NCBI GenBank assembly: GCA_014529385.2
Contig: CM043963.1
Location: 71,692,412 to 71,756,411, forward strand
DNA from: Adiantum capillus-veneris
Lineage: Eukaryota > Streptophyta > Polypodiopsida > Polypodiales > Pteridaceae
DNA length: 64,000 nucleotides
Direction: 5' to 3'
Both the position numbers and the translations under genes were made by a program. Shown in pieces: positions 45,291 to 56,242 of this stretch; the stretch's first letter is position 1; the number at the start of each line of letters is the position of its first letter. Under the pieces are notes generated by a model. It was given only the letters and a program-made list of their open reading frames with translations. It did not search any database and was not told the DNA's origin.

Positions 45291-46757
45291 TTATAAAAAT
45301 TTGATTTTGATATAATACATATTGTTTTGAAGATATAATAATTGAATTTGAATCTTGATTTTATCATTCTAACTAACTTGAGTGATGGGGTGTGTGTGTA
45401 GATGATTGACATCTTACCTCGAGGGATATGGGCGGATATACTCTCGCCTTATGGTGGAGGAGCAAATTTGTGGAAATAAATATGACAGTTGTGGACAAAG
45501 ATTCACCGAAATACAAAATTAACCAGTTGAACCAAAGTAAATTTTGTAGACAAGCATCTAAGAATGTTGCTTTGGTAGTGTGCTCCTTTTGGTAGAATAC
45601 ATTTTTGTTTTCAAAATGAGGAATGTTGCAGTCAGTTACTTGTGTATTTCTCATCCTTCATCGTTATCCAACCTCATAGACATCTTAACTTTAAAGATCA
45701 AGGATAGTTTCTTAGCAAGGGATCATAAAACAAACATTCGTTTTCAAGAATGGCTTCACTCATTGCATATAACATAATGCTGCACCTCCCACCATAACCA
45801 CATTAATGTAGCATGACTAGCAATAGTAATCTTGATGTCACTACATATTGTATAAATTTAAGATAACCATTGGCAACTTGTGCTATTCGACAACATGTGC
45901 TATTCATTTGTTGCAAGATTCTTTCGAATCTTATGTTAGGTCTTTGGAACTGAGTTCCACTCTCATGAGGCTGTTGTAAACCACAAGCCCATGCGCACTC
46001 ATATGGTGCAACGCTTGCACATTAACTTTATGAAAAAATAAATTCACCTCTCCCTTTGCCGCCTACGACTTCTATAGCCCCTGAAACCGCCACCACACCT
46101 TTGGCGCCCCTCTTTCGCCTCCCATTTGCGCGATCCCCCTCCCCCTCCCCCTCCCTCCCCTTCTCCCCTCGGATCCTTTGCACGTCTCATATCAAATATG
46201 CCCTCCTAAATTTTTTTTGTGAATTTCCCTCAGCTGGTACCCCCTACTCTTTGGTTATCAACATCTTCCATATTATGGATCTCAAGTGTGCAACTTTTCT
46301 TTAGAGATGCTTTTCCATTACAAGATCACCAAATACTTTTGACACATTACTTATAGATCACTCAAGAACTTCCACGATTGAAACTTTGTACTCTAAAATC
46401 ATATTTTAGGCACTTACAACTTGAATCATTATATAATACTCCTATCTACTTATGATAAAGATGTTAGCCCTAAATACCTACCACTGTCTACAGTCCATTC
46501 TTCACACAAAAATCCCAAAATGCAGGATGTGTAACTCATGGACCACATCCTGTTAACATCTTTAACATGAACTAATTACACTTTCATGCATGATTATTTC
46601 ACATAATAGTTTTTAATTAAAGGGCATCTATAAATATTAGTAAACCTGAATTGGGTGCTAGACCATTTCTACTCTTAATGGCATGAAAAAAACGCCGTCG
46701 TACTCATATAACATGAGCAGAAGAAGGAAAGCATTTTAATTTTTGACAATCTGCGAC
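45291..46757. other. Upstream region of DPH2, no gene recognised
   Basis: AT-rich with a pyrimidine block at 46134-46168 (CCCCCTCC repeats). No clear TATA box directly upstream of the start codon. Confidence 0.4.
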
Positions 46758-46847
46758 ATGGAGGAGCTCAGTCTTCATGAGTTGTACGACATTGAAGAAA
46801 CCGCCTTATATATCTTGCGCAACAGTTACACCCGTGTTGCTTTGCAG
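46758..46847 (+). CDS. DPH2: DPH2, exon 1 (diphthamide biosynthesis subunit 2)
   Basis: Thirty codons from ATG to CAG, then GTTTTTCC as donor; the exon ends in phase 0. The peptide ends LYILRNSYTRVALQ and is completed by exon 2 to the family hallmark R-VALQFPD-Q-LL. DPH2 pairs with DPH1 in the iron-sulfur, SAM-dependent first step of diphthamide formation on translation elongation factor 2 in the cytosol. The start is the first in-frame ATG and gives a usual short N-terminus (E-x-x-x-L-Y-D-I-E-E-T-A). Only two exons were recognised, so the gene is partial in this window. Confidence 0.75.
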
Positions 46848-47086
46848 GTTTTTCCTCTTTCTCCATCGAGAGTCAGAGTATGTGCGTAATTGCGTACGCT
46901 CTGAATATTTTTTCTCTGTTGATTTTGTCACACCAAGAATTTGGATTACTGTAGTTTGAAAGCTAAGTTAGTCGCAAACTTGGGCAAAATTTGTCTTTCT
47001 AGTCCTAATTATGTTGCTTACGCACTCGCATAACCAGGTCCTCGCCACTTCAAATCACCTAACAATTTTTCTATTTACTTACACAG
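46848..47086 (+). other. DPH2: DPH2 intron 1 (239 bp)
   Basis: GT at 46848, acceptor TTTACTTACACAG ending at 47086. Joining keeps the frame. Confidence 0.7.
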
Positions 47087-47289
47087 TTCCCAGACCAGCT
47101 TTTGGAGGCGTCTGTTGTTGTGTCGTCAGCTTTGAGGAATGAATTGAGAAAGAAAATCCAGTCAAATGAGTTGGTACAACTGTATGTGCTAGCTGATACC
47201 ACATATGGGAGTTGTTGTGCGGATGAAATAGCAGCTGCTCATGTGCAAGCCGAGTGCATCATTCACTATGGGCATACTTGCTTTAGTCC
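47087..47289 (+). CDS. DPH2: DPH2, exon 2
   Basis: Opens [17 protein letters not shown] and contains [19 protein letters not shown] and [12 protein letters not shown]. The YGSCC-x-DE motif holds the first conserved cluster cysteine of the DPH1/DPH2 family; the SCC and C-x-SP forms point to DPH2 rather than DPH1 (which usually has ACCVDD and CLIP). The exon stops inside the Pro codon at CC|GTGAGTAC (phase 2). No stop or shift is present. The next exon, expected to continue after SP, was not found in the remaining 16.7 kb, so intron 2 is very long or the gene is interrupted. Confidence 0.85.
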
Positions 47290-47400
47290 GTGAGTACATT
47301 CAAACTAAAAGTGTGTATGGATGCATTGGCTCTCATCTCTTTTTAGTCCGTGAGTACATTCAAACTAAAAGTGTGTATGCATGCATTGGCTCTCATCTCT
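47281..47400 (+). repeat. 60-bp tandem duplication spanning the exon 2 / intron 2 junction
   Basis: 47281-47340 and 47341-47400 differ at only two positions. Each copy holds TTTAGTCC|GTGAGTAC, so the donor is duplicated (GT at 47290 and 47350). The end of copy 1 plus the start of copy 2 reads CTCTTTTTAG, an acceptor-like string. Confidence 0.9.
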
Positions 47401-47467
47401 TTCGTAAGTGGGGTAAATATGTAATTTACTTCTGTCTCTGTCATATGAATAGATAGATGACATATAT

Positions 47468-47492
47468 ATATGTGTGTGTGTGTGTTTGTTTG

Positions 47493-47532
<40 letters not shown>
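47468..47532 (+). repeat. Compound (GT)n(GTTT)n(GA)n microsatellite
   Basis: TG units, TTTG units, then about 18 GA units. Confidence 0.95.
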
Positions 47533-47538
<6 letters not shown>

Positions 47539-48955
47539 TTCCGGATGCACTGCCCCCAAAGATTGGCGCCCTTTTCAATATTTCTTTCTTTATTGACGAT
47601 TCACAAAGTACAATAGATGGGAAGCACCTCCTCTACAATCTGTGTGCTGTAGACTACCAGTGAGGGTCCCAAGGCTCATATTTAAAGGCCCAAGGCCAAA
47701 AAGCATCAGGTATGAAAAGCTGGCTCCCACAAGGCAAATTCCTAAAAATATGGGATTCCCTAAAAAGCTGCCGTGAATCCCCATACGTTTGTACAACATG
47801 CTACATTATCAATTTTTATGAGAAAATTGGTTTTGATATATTTTGGCCACTTTTGGGCGCTTAAACAGCTCCTTCTAAGTTGAAATGCCTTATCATCATA
47901 TTTGTGATGTACCCCCCTCTTGAAAGAAAAGTAATCGCCCTCGATTACACCCACAAATAGTCAAAAGAATAGAAGCTAGCTTTGTAGAGACACCGACTCT
48001 ATGCGCACACATGCATCGGACTGCACACATCTAGCACTTGCACAAAGTCACTAGTCATTGAACAATCACATCACATTCACATCATTATCTCCATTGAGAT
48101 TTCAGATACGAATCTTGATCATTGTAACTTATTTAGCAATCACATCCAGATCTTGTTGATTTTTTCACGAATGTCTTGAGCTACTAAATCTTGTTACTAT
48201 CATATTCACATTATGCCAATAACCATCCCCACAAGACAGTACATTTCAAAGCATGCATCCACGCAAATCCCAATCCTCAAAGGATTTCGGATCAACATTC
48301 ACATAGTTTACATGGAACACTCAGACGCAAACAGTTAACACTCAATCTAATCATCTCCTCTAATCCAGAGCTGTTGATGCACATAGGTGACTATCCAGCC
48401 ATCTCATCCTTGGAACTTTTGATGCACTAAGGTCAGTATTCAATTATCTCATCAAGATAGAACTCTTGATGCACTAGGATCACATTCATGAATTATTTAG
48501 CCATCACATCCAAATCTCATCAATCTCTAGCCAATGTCTAGATGCACTGAATTCATTATATCAATCGTCAGACAAAATGTTGCATACATTTCATCTTTTC
48601 GACACATACTCACACATAAAAGAGCAGATGTAACAAGTGACTTCATTCCATCTAAGCAATCTGTGACAAAGGAGTGCAGTGGCTCCCCTCTCGTATAGCA
48701 CCATGCACCCCCAGATTCAACCCACTAATTCTATGTGCACTTTAGGAATAGAATGTGCTAAACCAAAAGCCTCAAGGTAGAGCTCTAGTAACCAAAAATA
48801 ATCTGCTAGGTTCTCCTCCTCTATCCACTTTGCATCAAGAGTTGGATAGTTCTTTTTTTTTTCCGAGAAAAGGATTCTTCTATTAGTTAATGAAACTGTC
48901 CATAGGGCTACAACCACCTCTACTAGAGAGGGCTACAACAATCATAAGGGGAGAC
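47533..48955. other. Intronic/intergenic sequence with retroelement scraps
   Basis: No exon recognised. 47905-47950 on the minus strand reads GGCGATTACTTTTCTTTCAA then a GAGGGGGG tract, matching the end of elements C and the chromovirus, so it is a relic 3' end. 48368-48510 holds three ~46-bp repeats with the motif TTGATGCAC. Confidence 0.5.
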
Positions 48956-50068
48956 TGTTAGGTGCAGCGGAATGAATGTTGTATTTTCTCAAGATTAGTG
49001 ATCTTTATCACTCAAGGTTCCTTTTAGTTCTTAGGGAAGGAGAGAGCCTTCCGTCTTGTAGAGTGCTATGATCACAACACAAAGTGAGTGGACACTGTGC
49101 GTGCAAGTGAATGAGACTGAGAGAAGGAGAGAGAAGAGATACGACACCCGAGAGGTTGTAAAACCCTCCTCCGAAGGCCCCACTCTCGTCGGCGAGAGTG
49201 GTCTATTCTTTGATTGCACAAAGGTGTACAATGCGTATGCAATGGACTATGCAACTTGGTCTATGCCGATGACGACGGTGACGACGACGACGACGATGGC
49301 TGAAATCTGAGATGATCTAATCGCTGAATTTCGGGACTGTTTCGGTGGCTGAAAATGATAGTTTTGGTTGCGTTTTCTTGGCTGAAAAATGAGGTTTCTT
49401 AGGGCTGAAAACTGATGGTCTTTACGGGCTGAATCTGCTACACTTTAGGTGAATAATGCCGGTCTTAATTTGCTGCTGAAATCCAAAAACGCCAGGGGCT
49501 GAAATTGGTCCTTCTGTCGCCGGGGTTTTGCAAATGCAAAAACGCTAGGCTGATCTGCTGTGTCGTGATGACGCCGGGGCTGATCTGCTGTGCACAAATC
49601 GCCAAGGCTGATCTGATGCAAAAACGCTAGGTCTTCTGTGGAGAAAACGCCAGAGTAGTCGCGGGGGTTGGTCTTGTTGAGAAGTTGCCTGTTGAGCAAG
49701 GTGCTCCTGTTGCCTCTTCTGCCAGAAAGTGCTAACTTGGGTTTGCTTATATATCAACTTAGCAAAATTTCCCTACCTACTTTTGTTGGAAAGTCGCTTA
49801 AAAATAATAAGTGAAAATCCCAATAGATAGGAAAATAGGCTAAATGCACTGGAAAATTCCCCTAACTGATGCTAATGGATTCTGATGGGAATTCCGATGA
49901 TCATGCTGTGTGCAACCGGAGGATATGCATCTATGCTAAGTGATTGGGCATGCACGGTCTACGAATAGACTCACAAAAGTGTCAGATCACTGCTAATCTA
50001 GACTTGACTGAACTGACTGAACCCTGTTGTGGTATAGCTTGTCCACGGACACATAGGGTTGGGATGTG
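48956..50068 (-). repeat. Element A 3' LTR, inner end deleted
   Basis: Matches 51137-52268 but stops at GGATGTGTC. The last ~10 bp of the LTR, the polypurine tract and the 3' part of the internal region are missing. Minus-strand TATA box (ATATATAAG) at 49746-49754. Confidence 0.8.
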
Positions 50069-50623
50069 TCCATTGTCATCTAAATCATTATGCAAATCAT
50101 TGGCATCCAAATCATCATGCTTATCATTGTGCTTCAAATCATCATGCAAGTCATTGTCAATCAAATCATCATCATGCTTTGCACAATCATGCCAATCTTG
50201 TGTGTCATGCTTTGGAGAAGAAGAGACTGAGAGAGTCTCCTTTCCCCAAATCTCTTGCATCTGTGCCTGAACTTGAGAATAGAGTCGCCAAAACTCTTTG
50301 TTTTGTCGGTCGCTTTGTTCTTGTATTGCTTTTCTTTCTGCTTTGTCTTTTGCGTGCCTGCGATCCATTTCTGCTTTTCTTTCTGCGTGTCTGCGTTCCA
50401 TTTCTGCTTTTCTTTCTTTGCATTCACGATCAAATTTTGCCATTCTTTCTGCATCTCTTGCTTCGCGTTCTAACTTCCTTTCCAGAAACAACTGCTTCAA
50501 CTCCTCCATAGGAGTTGGTGCAATCTTTGTCGTAGATGCTCCTGGTGGGGAAAATTCTTCTTCGCCTCTCTCATGCTCATCGCCTCCAAGCGAAGTATCC
50601 ATTCCGCTTCGAGTGATGACCAT
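50069..50623 (-). pseudogene. Coiled-coil/HDDL protein of element A, C-terminus deleted
   Basis: Starts at ATG (50623, MVITRSGMDTSLGGDEHERG). About residues 35-125 form a highly charged helix with ERRHAERKAEMDRRHAKDKA repeats, likely a coiled coil. EFWRLYSQVQAQMQEIWG follows, then the His-Asp repeat (HDDLDANDLHNDLDD). The frame runs into the LTR because the C-terminal domain seen in elements B and D is deleted. No gag capsid, zinc knuckle or enzyme motif. Function unknown. Confidence 0.6.
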
Positions 50624-51136
50624 TCTGAAGTCGTGGGTTCTTGTGGGTTCTTGTGGTCTGGGTTCTTAAGTTCTCGAGGAACTTGGGTTCTTGGGGGGTC
50701 TTGGGTTCTTAAGTTCACGAGGAACTTGGGTTCTTCAGGTTCTTGAGGTCCTTGATTTGTGAGAATCTAGAGTTCTTGAGGTTCTTGAGTTCTTGGGGTC
50801 CTTGATTCGTGAGAATCTAGGGTTCTTCGGGTTCTTGAGTTCTTGGGGGTCTTACCCCTTGGCGGCCTTGCGCTCACACCAAGGTTGCTTTTTCCCACCT
50901 CACGTCGATTGGCCGGCCGCTAAGTGCACGGTCCGCTCTAAATGAGTGAAAAGAGACACAAGGGGAGGCTGGACAAGCCCTTCTTTCTTGGGATTCCTGT
51001 CACTCTTCAACAAAACACGATTAGGAATCGCCAAGCCCAAGTAAACTTGGGTTCGTGCGATCGCAACAAGCAAAAAAAAAATTCTTGTGGTTCTTTCCTT
51101 AAGTAATGCAGAACACTTTCAAAGCTCTGATACCAA
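50624..51136 (-). other. Element A leader and primer-binding site
   Basis: Primer site at 51124-51135. The leader carries many CAAGAACCC/GGTTCTTG repeats (50625-50860). Hairpins close to the primer site: GATTCCT (50992) with AGGAATC (51023), and CCCAAG (51036) with CTTGGG (51046). Confidence 0.7.
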
Positions 51137-52268
51137 TGTTAGGTGCAGCGGAATGAATGTTGTATTTTCTCAAGATTAGTGATCTTTATCGCTCAAGGTT
51201 CCTTTTAGTTCTTAGGGAAGGAGAGAGCCTTCCGTCTTGTAGAGTGCTATGATCACAACACAAAGTGAGTGGACACTGTGCGTGCAAGTGAATGAGACTG
51301 AGAGAAGGAGAGAGAAGAGATACGACACCCGAGAGGTTGTAAAACCCTCCTCCGAAGGCCCCACTCTCGTCAGCGAGAGTGGTCTATTCTTTGATTGCAC
51401 AAAGGTGTACAATGCGTATGCAATGGACTATGCAACTTGGTCTATGCCGATGATGACGACGGTGACGGCGACGACGACGACGACGATGGCTGAAATCTGA
51501 GATGATCTAATCGCTGAATTTCGGGACTGTTTCGGTGGCTGAAAATGACTGTTTTGGCTGCGTTTTCTTGGCTGAAAAATGAGGTTTCTTAGGGCTGAAA
51601 ACTGATGGTCTTTACGGGCTGAATCTGCTACACTTTTGGTGAATAATGCCGGTCTTAATTTGCTGCTGAAATCCAAAAACGCCAGGGGCTGAAATTGGTC
51701 CTTCTGTCGCCGGGGTTTTGCAAATGCAAAAACGCTAGGCTGATCTGCTGTGTCGTGATGACGCCGGGGCTGATCTGCTGTGCACAAATCGCCAAGGCTG
51801 ATCTGATGCAAAAACGCTAGGTCTTCTGTGGAGAAAACGCCAGAGTAGTCGCAGGGGTTGGTCTTGCTGAGAAGTTACCTGTTGAGCAAGGTGCTCCTGC
51901 TGCCTGTTCTGCCAGAAAGTGCTAACTTGGGTTTGCTTATATATTAACTTAGCAAAATTGCCCTACCTACTTTTGTTGGAAAGTCGCTTAAAAATAATAA
52001 GTGAAAATCCCAATAAATAGGAAAATAGGCTAAATGCACTGAAAAATTCCCCTAACTGATGCTAATGGATTCTGATGGGAATTCCGATGATCATGCTGTG
52101 TGCAACCGGAGGATATGCATCTATGCTAAGTGACTGGGCATGCACGGTCTACGAATAGACTCACAAAAGTGTCAGATCACTGCTAATCTAGACTTGACTG
52201 AACTGATTGAACCCTGCTGTGGTATAGCTTGTCCACGGACACATAGGGTTGGGATGTGTCACGTGACA
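51137..52268 (-). repeat. Element A 5' LTR (1132 bp)
   Basis: Complete. Termini TGTTAGG and CACGTGACA (plus strand). TATA box (ATATATAAG on the minus strand region) at 51936-51944. A (GAC)n run near 51457-51485 is longer than in the other LTR. Confidence 0.85.
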
Positions 52269-52273
52269 GAGAC

Positions 52274-52629
52274 TCTCCCAATGAAAAAACAACATATGTA
52301 CAATGAGGCTAAATCAGGAGATGGGAGGAGGGAAAAGCCACGTAGGTGGATGGTAGTGCCATCTGAGCACACAGTGGACCATGGTAAAGAAAGGCCCAGG
52401 GCGCCAAAGTCGAAGGAAAGCCTCTCTACGCTCCTGCATGCGGTAGGAGCTGCCCTGGAGTCTCTCAAACTGTCCCCTGAGAGTATGGATCAACTCTAGC
52501 CAAAAATCTCGAACTGTCTTTGCTGGTGGTACAGGGCGAGCCTCAATGATGCTGAAGCAGCAGGCCCGCCAGATGAACCAGAGTGTCAGCAGGCCGCATA
52601 CGAGCTCCCAGCACCTCTCTCTCACTGCA
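52274..52629 (-). pseudogene. LINE-like remnant (C-terminal region)
   Basis: The minus frame contains ERCWELVCGLLTLWFIWRA and VRDFWLELIHTLRGQF, similar to the tail after RT in plant LINEs (zf-RVT region: WELL-x-G-x-x-LWFIW). Its upstream part continues at 60740-60873 on the other side of element B. Confidence 0.45.
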
Positions 52630-53638
52630 TGTTAGGTGCAGTGGAATGAATGTTTGAACTTTGCTCAAGATGAGTGCTCCGAACTGTGCTCAAGGTTCCT
52701 TTTACTTGCGGAAGGGAGAGCCTTCCGTTCCTTTAGTGAGAGAGTGCAATGGACACAAACAAAGTGAATGGACACAGTGAATGGAAGTGCATGAGACTGA
52801 GAGATAGAGAGAGAAGAGAAATACGAAACTAGAGACGTAAAAACCTTCTCCAAAGGCCCCACTCTCGTCGGCGAGAGTGGTCTACTATTGATTGCACAAA
52901 CTGGTACAATGATGATACATGTGACTGATGCAAGTCTAGGCTATGTCGGTGACGACGACGGAGATGACGAGGCCGACACTAGGGCTGAAAACTGAAGGTC
53001 TTTATCTGCTGTCCAAAAACGCTCAAGGCTGAAATCTGTTGTTGCTTCATTGCTGAAAAACGCTAGGCATGGGGATCTGTTGGCGATGGCAACTGTTGCA
53101 AAAACGCTAGGCTGTGGGAGCTCCTGGCGATGAGGACCTTGTTGCTGAAAATGCTAGGGACTGCAAATCTGTTGGCGATGATGCTTGATGGAAAACGCTA
53201 GGGGAGAGAGGGTCTTTGCTTGGAGGAAGGGTCTTGCTGAGAAGTTGCCTGTTGAGCTTGGGCTCCTGCTGCGTCTTCTGCCGTTTAGTGCTAGTTTAGG
53301 TTTGCTTATATACAAACTTACTCAATTTGCCCTATCTACTTTCCAACAAATGTCACTTAAAAATAATAAGTGAAAAATGTCAAAAATAGGTAAAATAGGC
53401 TAAATGCATTGGAAAATTCCCCTGAAGGATTCTAATGGATTTTGATGGGAATGCTTATGATCTTGCTGTGTGCAACAAGAGGATATGCATCTAATATAAG
53501 TGTCTGAACATACACGGTCTGCGAACAGACTCACAAAAGTGCTAGATCACTTCCTATTCTAGACTGACTTGACTGAACTGAACCCTGATCATGCTGTAGC
53601 TTGTCCACGCACACATAGGGTTGGATGTGTCACGTGAC
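52630..53638 (-). repeat. Element B 3' LTR (1009 bp)
   Basis: Same termini as element A. Belongs to a second LTR variant (TGTTTGAACTTTGCTCAAG). TATA-like ATATAAG on the minus strand at 53305-53312. Confidence 0.85.
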
Positions 53639-53652
53639 ATCCCCTCCTTTTC
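53639..53652 (-). other. Polypurine tract of element B
   Basis: The minus strand reads TGAAAAGGAGGGGA before TGTCACGTG. Identical in element D (62066-62079). Confidence 0.8.
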
Positions 53653-55153
53653 AAAGTGAGGTACTGGTACCGAACTGTATGGCTGTGAGGGAGATCGCCA
53701 ATAGCATCCGGATTCCTGGAAGGGACCCTTCGCCGGCCCACTCTGATGTGTGGGTTGTGCTGTACTTGAACTTCATAAAGGTCTGCAACGCTTGCTTCTT
53801 TGGGCCGCGCCGAAAGCGACACAAAGTCTTCTGTGGCTCCTTCGATGCTTCAACTTCGTCTAGAGTCATGCTTCTTTCTTCTTCAAGAATCTCCATGGCT
53901 GAAAATTCCTGAAACCACTTCCAACACAAAAACATGAACATACCTATTCCATGTAGAGTGAGTGGAAAAAATCTTGTCTTCCTCAAAGACTGTGCATGCA
54001 TGTAGATGAACAAAGAAAAGAAGTGCCAAACCGTTCACCACACACACGCAAACAATGAGATCGAATCTTTCTCTTATGATCTAGAGCAATCAACTGTGGC
54101 AATTCACAACGGAAATGCCCATGCTTGGTGCTCATACTTTCATGTGCTCTTTCTACAACTGTGTCATGCCAAGGAAGAGACATGAAATGGGACTTCCTTG
54201 AATGCATACTTTTCAGCTTTTCATGAACAATCCGCATACATCCGTGCTCATTCATGAATGAAATGTGGTCAACGTACAATATGTCATGCCTAGGAAAAGG
54301 GATCACATAAAGATGCCGAGTAAAATACAGGAAATGATCATGAATGAAACACTCGTACAATGCGTGCGTATGAATCATGCGAACACATAATACTTCCTGT
54401 GAGGGTTCTTTGGACCTAGGCTCGAGAGCCAAGATCGGTTCTTCCTGAGGGGGTTCTTTGGATCTAGGCTCGAGAGCCAAGATCGATCCTTCGTGATTGA
54501 TCGAATCTGCAACGACGTTAGCTTCGCTAGAAAAAGCATCAACTAACTCATCAACCTTGTGAACAATCACATCATCTTCATGCAAATCATCATGCTTGTG
54601 AGAAATCACATCTTGATCATGCAAATCATCATGCTTGTCATTGTCATCCAAATCATCATGCAAATCATTGGCATTCAAATCATCATGCTTATCATTGTCA
54701 TTCTAATCCTGTGTGTCATGCTTTGGAGAAGAAGAGACTGAGAGAGTCTCCTTTCCCCAAATCTCTTGCATCTGTGCCTGAACTTGAGAAAAGAGTCGCC
54801 AGAACTCTGTGTCGGTCGCTCTGTTCTTGTCTTGCTTTGGCTGCCTTTCTTTCTGCGTCTCTTTCTGCTTTTCTTTCTGCGTGTCTGCGTTCCATTTCTG
54901 CCATTCTTTCTACATTTCTTTCTGCGTGTCTGCGTTCCATTTCTGCCATTCTTTCTACATTTCTTGCTTCGCGTTCTAACTTCCTTTTCATAAACATCTG
55001 GTCCAAGGCCTCCATAGGAGTTAGTGCAATCCTTGACGTAGATGTGGAAGGGGGAGGGTCGGAAAAACCCTCCTGGTGGGGAAAATTCTTCTTCGCCTCT
55101 CTCATGCTGATCACCTCCAAGGGAAGTATCCATTCCGCTTTGAGTGAGACCAT
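53651..55153 (-). pseudogene. Coiled-coil/HDDL/C-domain protein of element B
   Basis: The start ATG at 55153 corresponds to that of element A, but a one-base loss right after it and later shifts (near 55060-55130 and 54000) break the frame. Parts in order: TPMEALDQMFMKRKLERE, a tandemly duplicated 13-residue MERRHAERNVERM unit, HDDLHDQDVI repeats (about 54580-54705), then a domain with IPFPRHDILYVDHISF, MSLPWHDTVVERAHE, GHFRCELPQLIALDHKRKI, and at the end GPKKQALQTF and AIQFGTSTSL. The end lies directly against the polypurine tract. Amino acids agree well with element D (62077-62964), so the protein was once selected for. No known family. Confidence 0.6.
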
Positions 55154-55316
55154 TCTGAAGTCGTGGATTCTTGTGGGTTCTTGTGGTCTTGGGTTCTGAA
55201 GTTCACGAGGAACTTGGGGGTTCTTGGGGTCTTGGTTCTTGGGGTTCTTGAGTTCTTGAGGTTTTCTTTCGCTTGCAATCTGTGTTTGAGAAGGATCTTC
55301 TCTTCACCCGTGTTTT
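55154..55316 (-). other. Element B leader, left of nested element C
   Basis: GGTTCTTG-type repeats as in element A. Continues at 59433. Confidence 0.6.
55312..55316 (+). repeat. Target site duplication of element C, left (GTTTT)
   Basis: Same five bases as 59428-59432. Confidence 0.75.
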
Positions 55317-55809
55317 TGTAACTGACGTGTCAAAGCCTAAAGAATGGAAACCCTAATTTCTACCAGAAACCCTAACTGCTGAAACCCTAATTCTGAAAAC
55401 CCTAACCCTAAAACCTGCAAACCCTAATTCTGAAAACCCTAACCCTAAAAACTGCAGAAACCCTAAACCTAACCCTAAGGGCAACGTGACAGTTTTCCGA
55501 AAATTGCGTTGGCATGATGACGTGGCAGGCTGTACGGATTTTCGTGATTTGCGCTGACAGCTTTTTGGCTTTGCTTTTGGACCAGAAGCTTTTAAGTTTG
55601 AAGGCTTTTTACTGTAAACTGCTTTTTAGGCCAAGGGCCTTTAAATATGAGGTTAGGGCTCATTCTCTGGCATGCTTCAGTACGGAGGTGCAGAGTCTCG
55701 AGTACCGGCTTGTACTATGTTGTTGCAATATAAAGAAATACCGAAAGGGGCGCCAAGGTTTGGGGCCAATACTCTCTGGGGTGGAATTCTGCCACTCCGT
55801 GTCGCGTGT

Positions 55810-55845
<36 letters not shown>

Positions 55846-55919
55846 CAGTTGTTATTGAAGCGCTAAAAGTTTGTTCAGTCTGTTCTTTTCTATTGGCACG
55901 TGGTGCCCGTCTTGTGACA
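55317..55919 (+). repeat. Element C 5' LTR (603 bp)
   Basis: At least seven AAACCCTAA motifs in 55345-55480; TATAAA at 55729-55734; (CT)n at 55811-55840. Confidence 0.85.
55729..55734 (+). promoter_or_regulatory. TATA box of element C
   Basis: CAATATAAAGAAATA; conserved at 59243-59248 in the other LTR. The (CT)n tract lies about 80 bp downstream. Confidence 0.5.
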
Positions 55920-55920
55920 G

Positions 55921-55932
55921 TGGTATCAGAGC
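55921..55932 (+). other. Primer-binding site of element C
   Basis: TGGTATCAGAGC, exact initiator-Met complement, one base after the LTR. Confidence 0.9.
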
Positions 55933-56242
55933 ATCAGGCGTGTGCTTTTCTGAAAGCATACCGGTCCTACAAAAGAGCAGACTCAGCTATTGGAATTTTA
56001 TTTGAGGTATCTTCGCCCTCCAACCTGGACTTATTAGCCACTCCCACCCTTACTTCATCGCGCATCAGGCGCGCTCTCGTCTTCACCGTAGTGTCTTACA
56101 GGGCATATGCCAATTAAGAACCCAATACTTGGAATTCATGGATTTAGCAGAATATTTGCAGTTTCTGCTCAACGAGCTTCACGACATTCTTTCGCGGCAT
56201 CCTCAGGAGAATCTTTCGATGCTGCAAAGTTTTCAATAATTT

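Larger units (their letters stand above)
48956..52268 (-). mobile_element. Element A: non-autonomous LTR retrotransposon, internally deleted
   Basis: Flanked by GAGAC on both sides (48951-48955 and 52269-52273). Two LTRs with termini TGTTAGG/CACGTGACA. The initiator-Met primer site at 51124-51135 (reverse complement, GCTCTGATACCA) next to the right LTR gives a minus orientation. Internal region only about 1.07 kb: leader plus the start of the coiled-coil protein. Confidence 0.85.

Noticed and set aside
46056-46304. 82-codon Pro/Ser-rich frame upstream of DPH2
   Set aside because: It is driven by a CCCCCTCC tract; no domain and no conserved start.
50059-50511. Plus-strand His/Asn/Leu-rich frames in elements A and B (also 54559, 54711, 62938)
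   Set aside because: They are the antisense of the HDDL and coiled-coil coding repeats; orientation is fixed by primer site and polypurine tract.
55345-55480. Interstitial telomere
   Set aside because: AAACCCTAA units are separated by unrelated words and are part of an LTR repeated at 58773, so this is not a telomere fusion.
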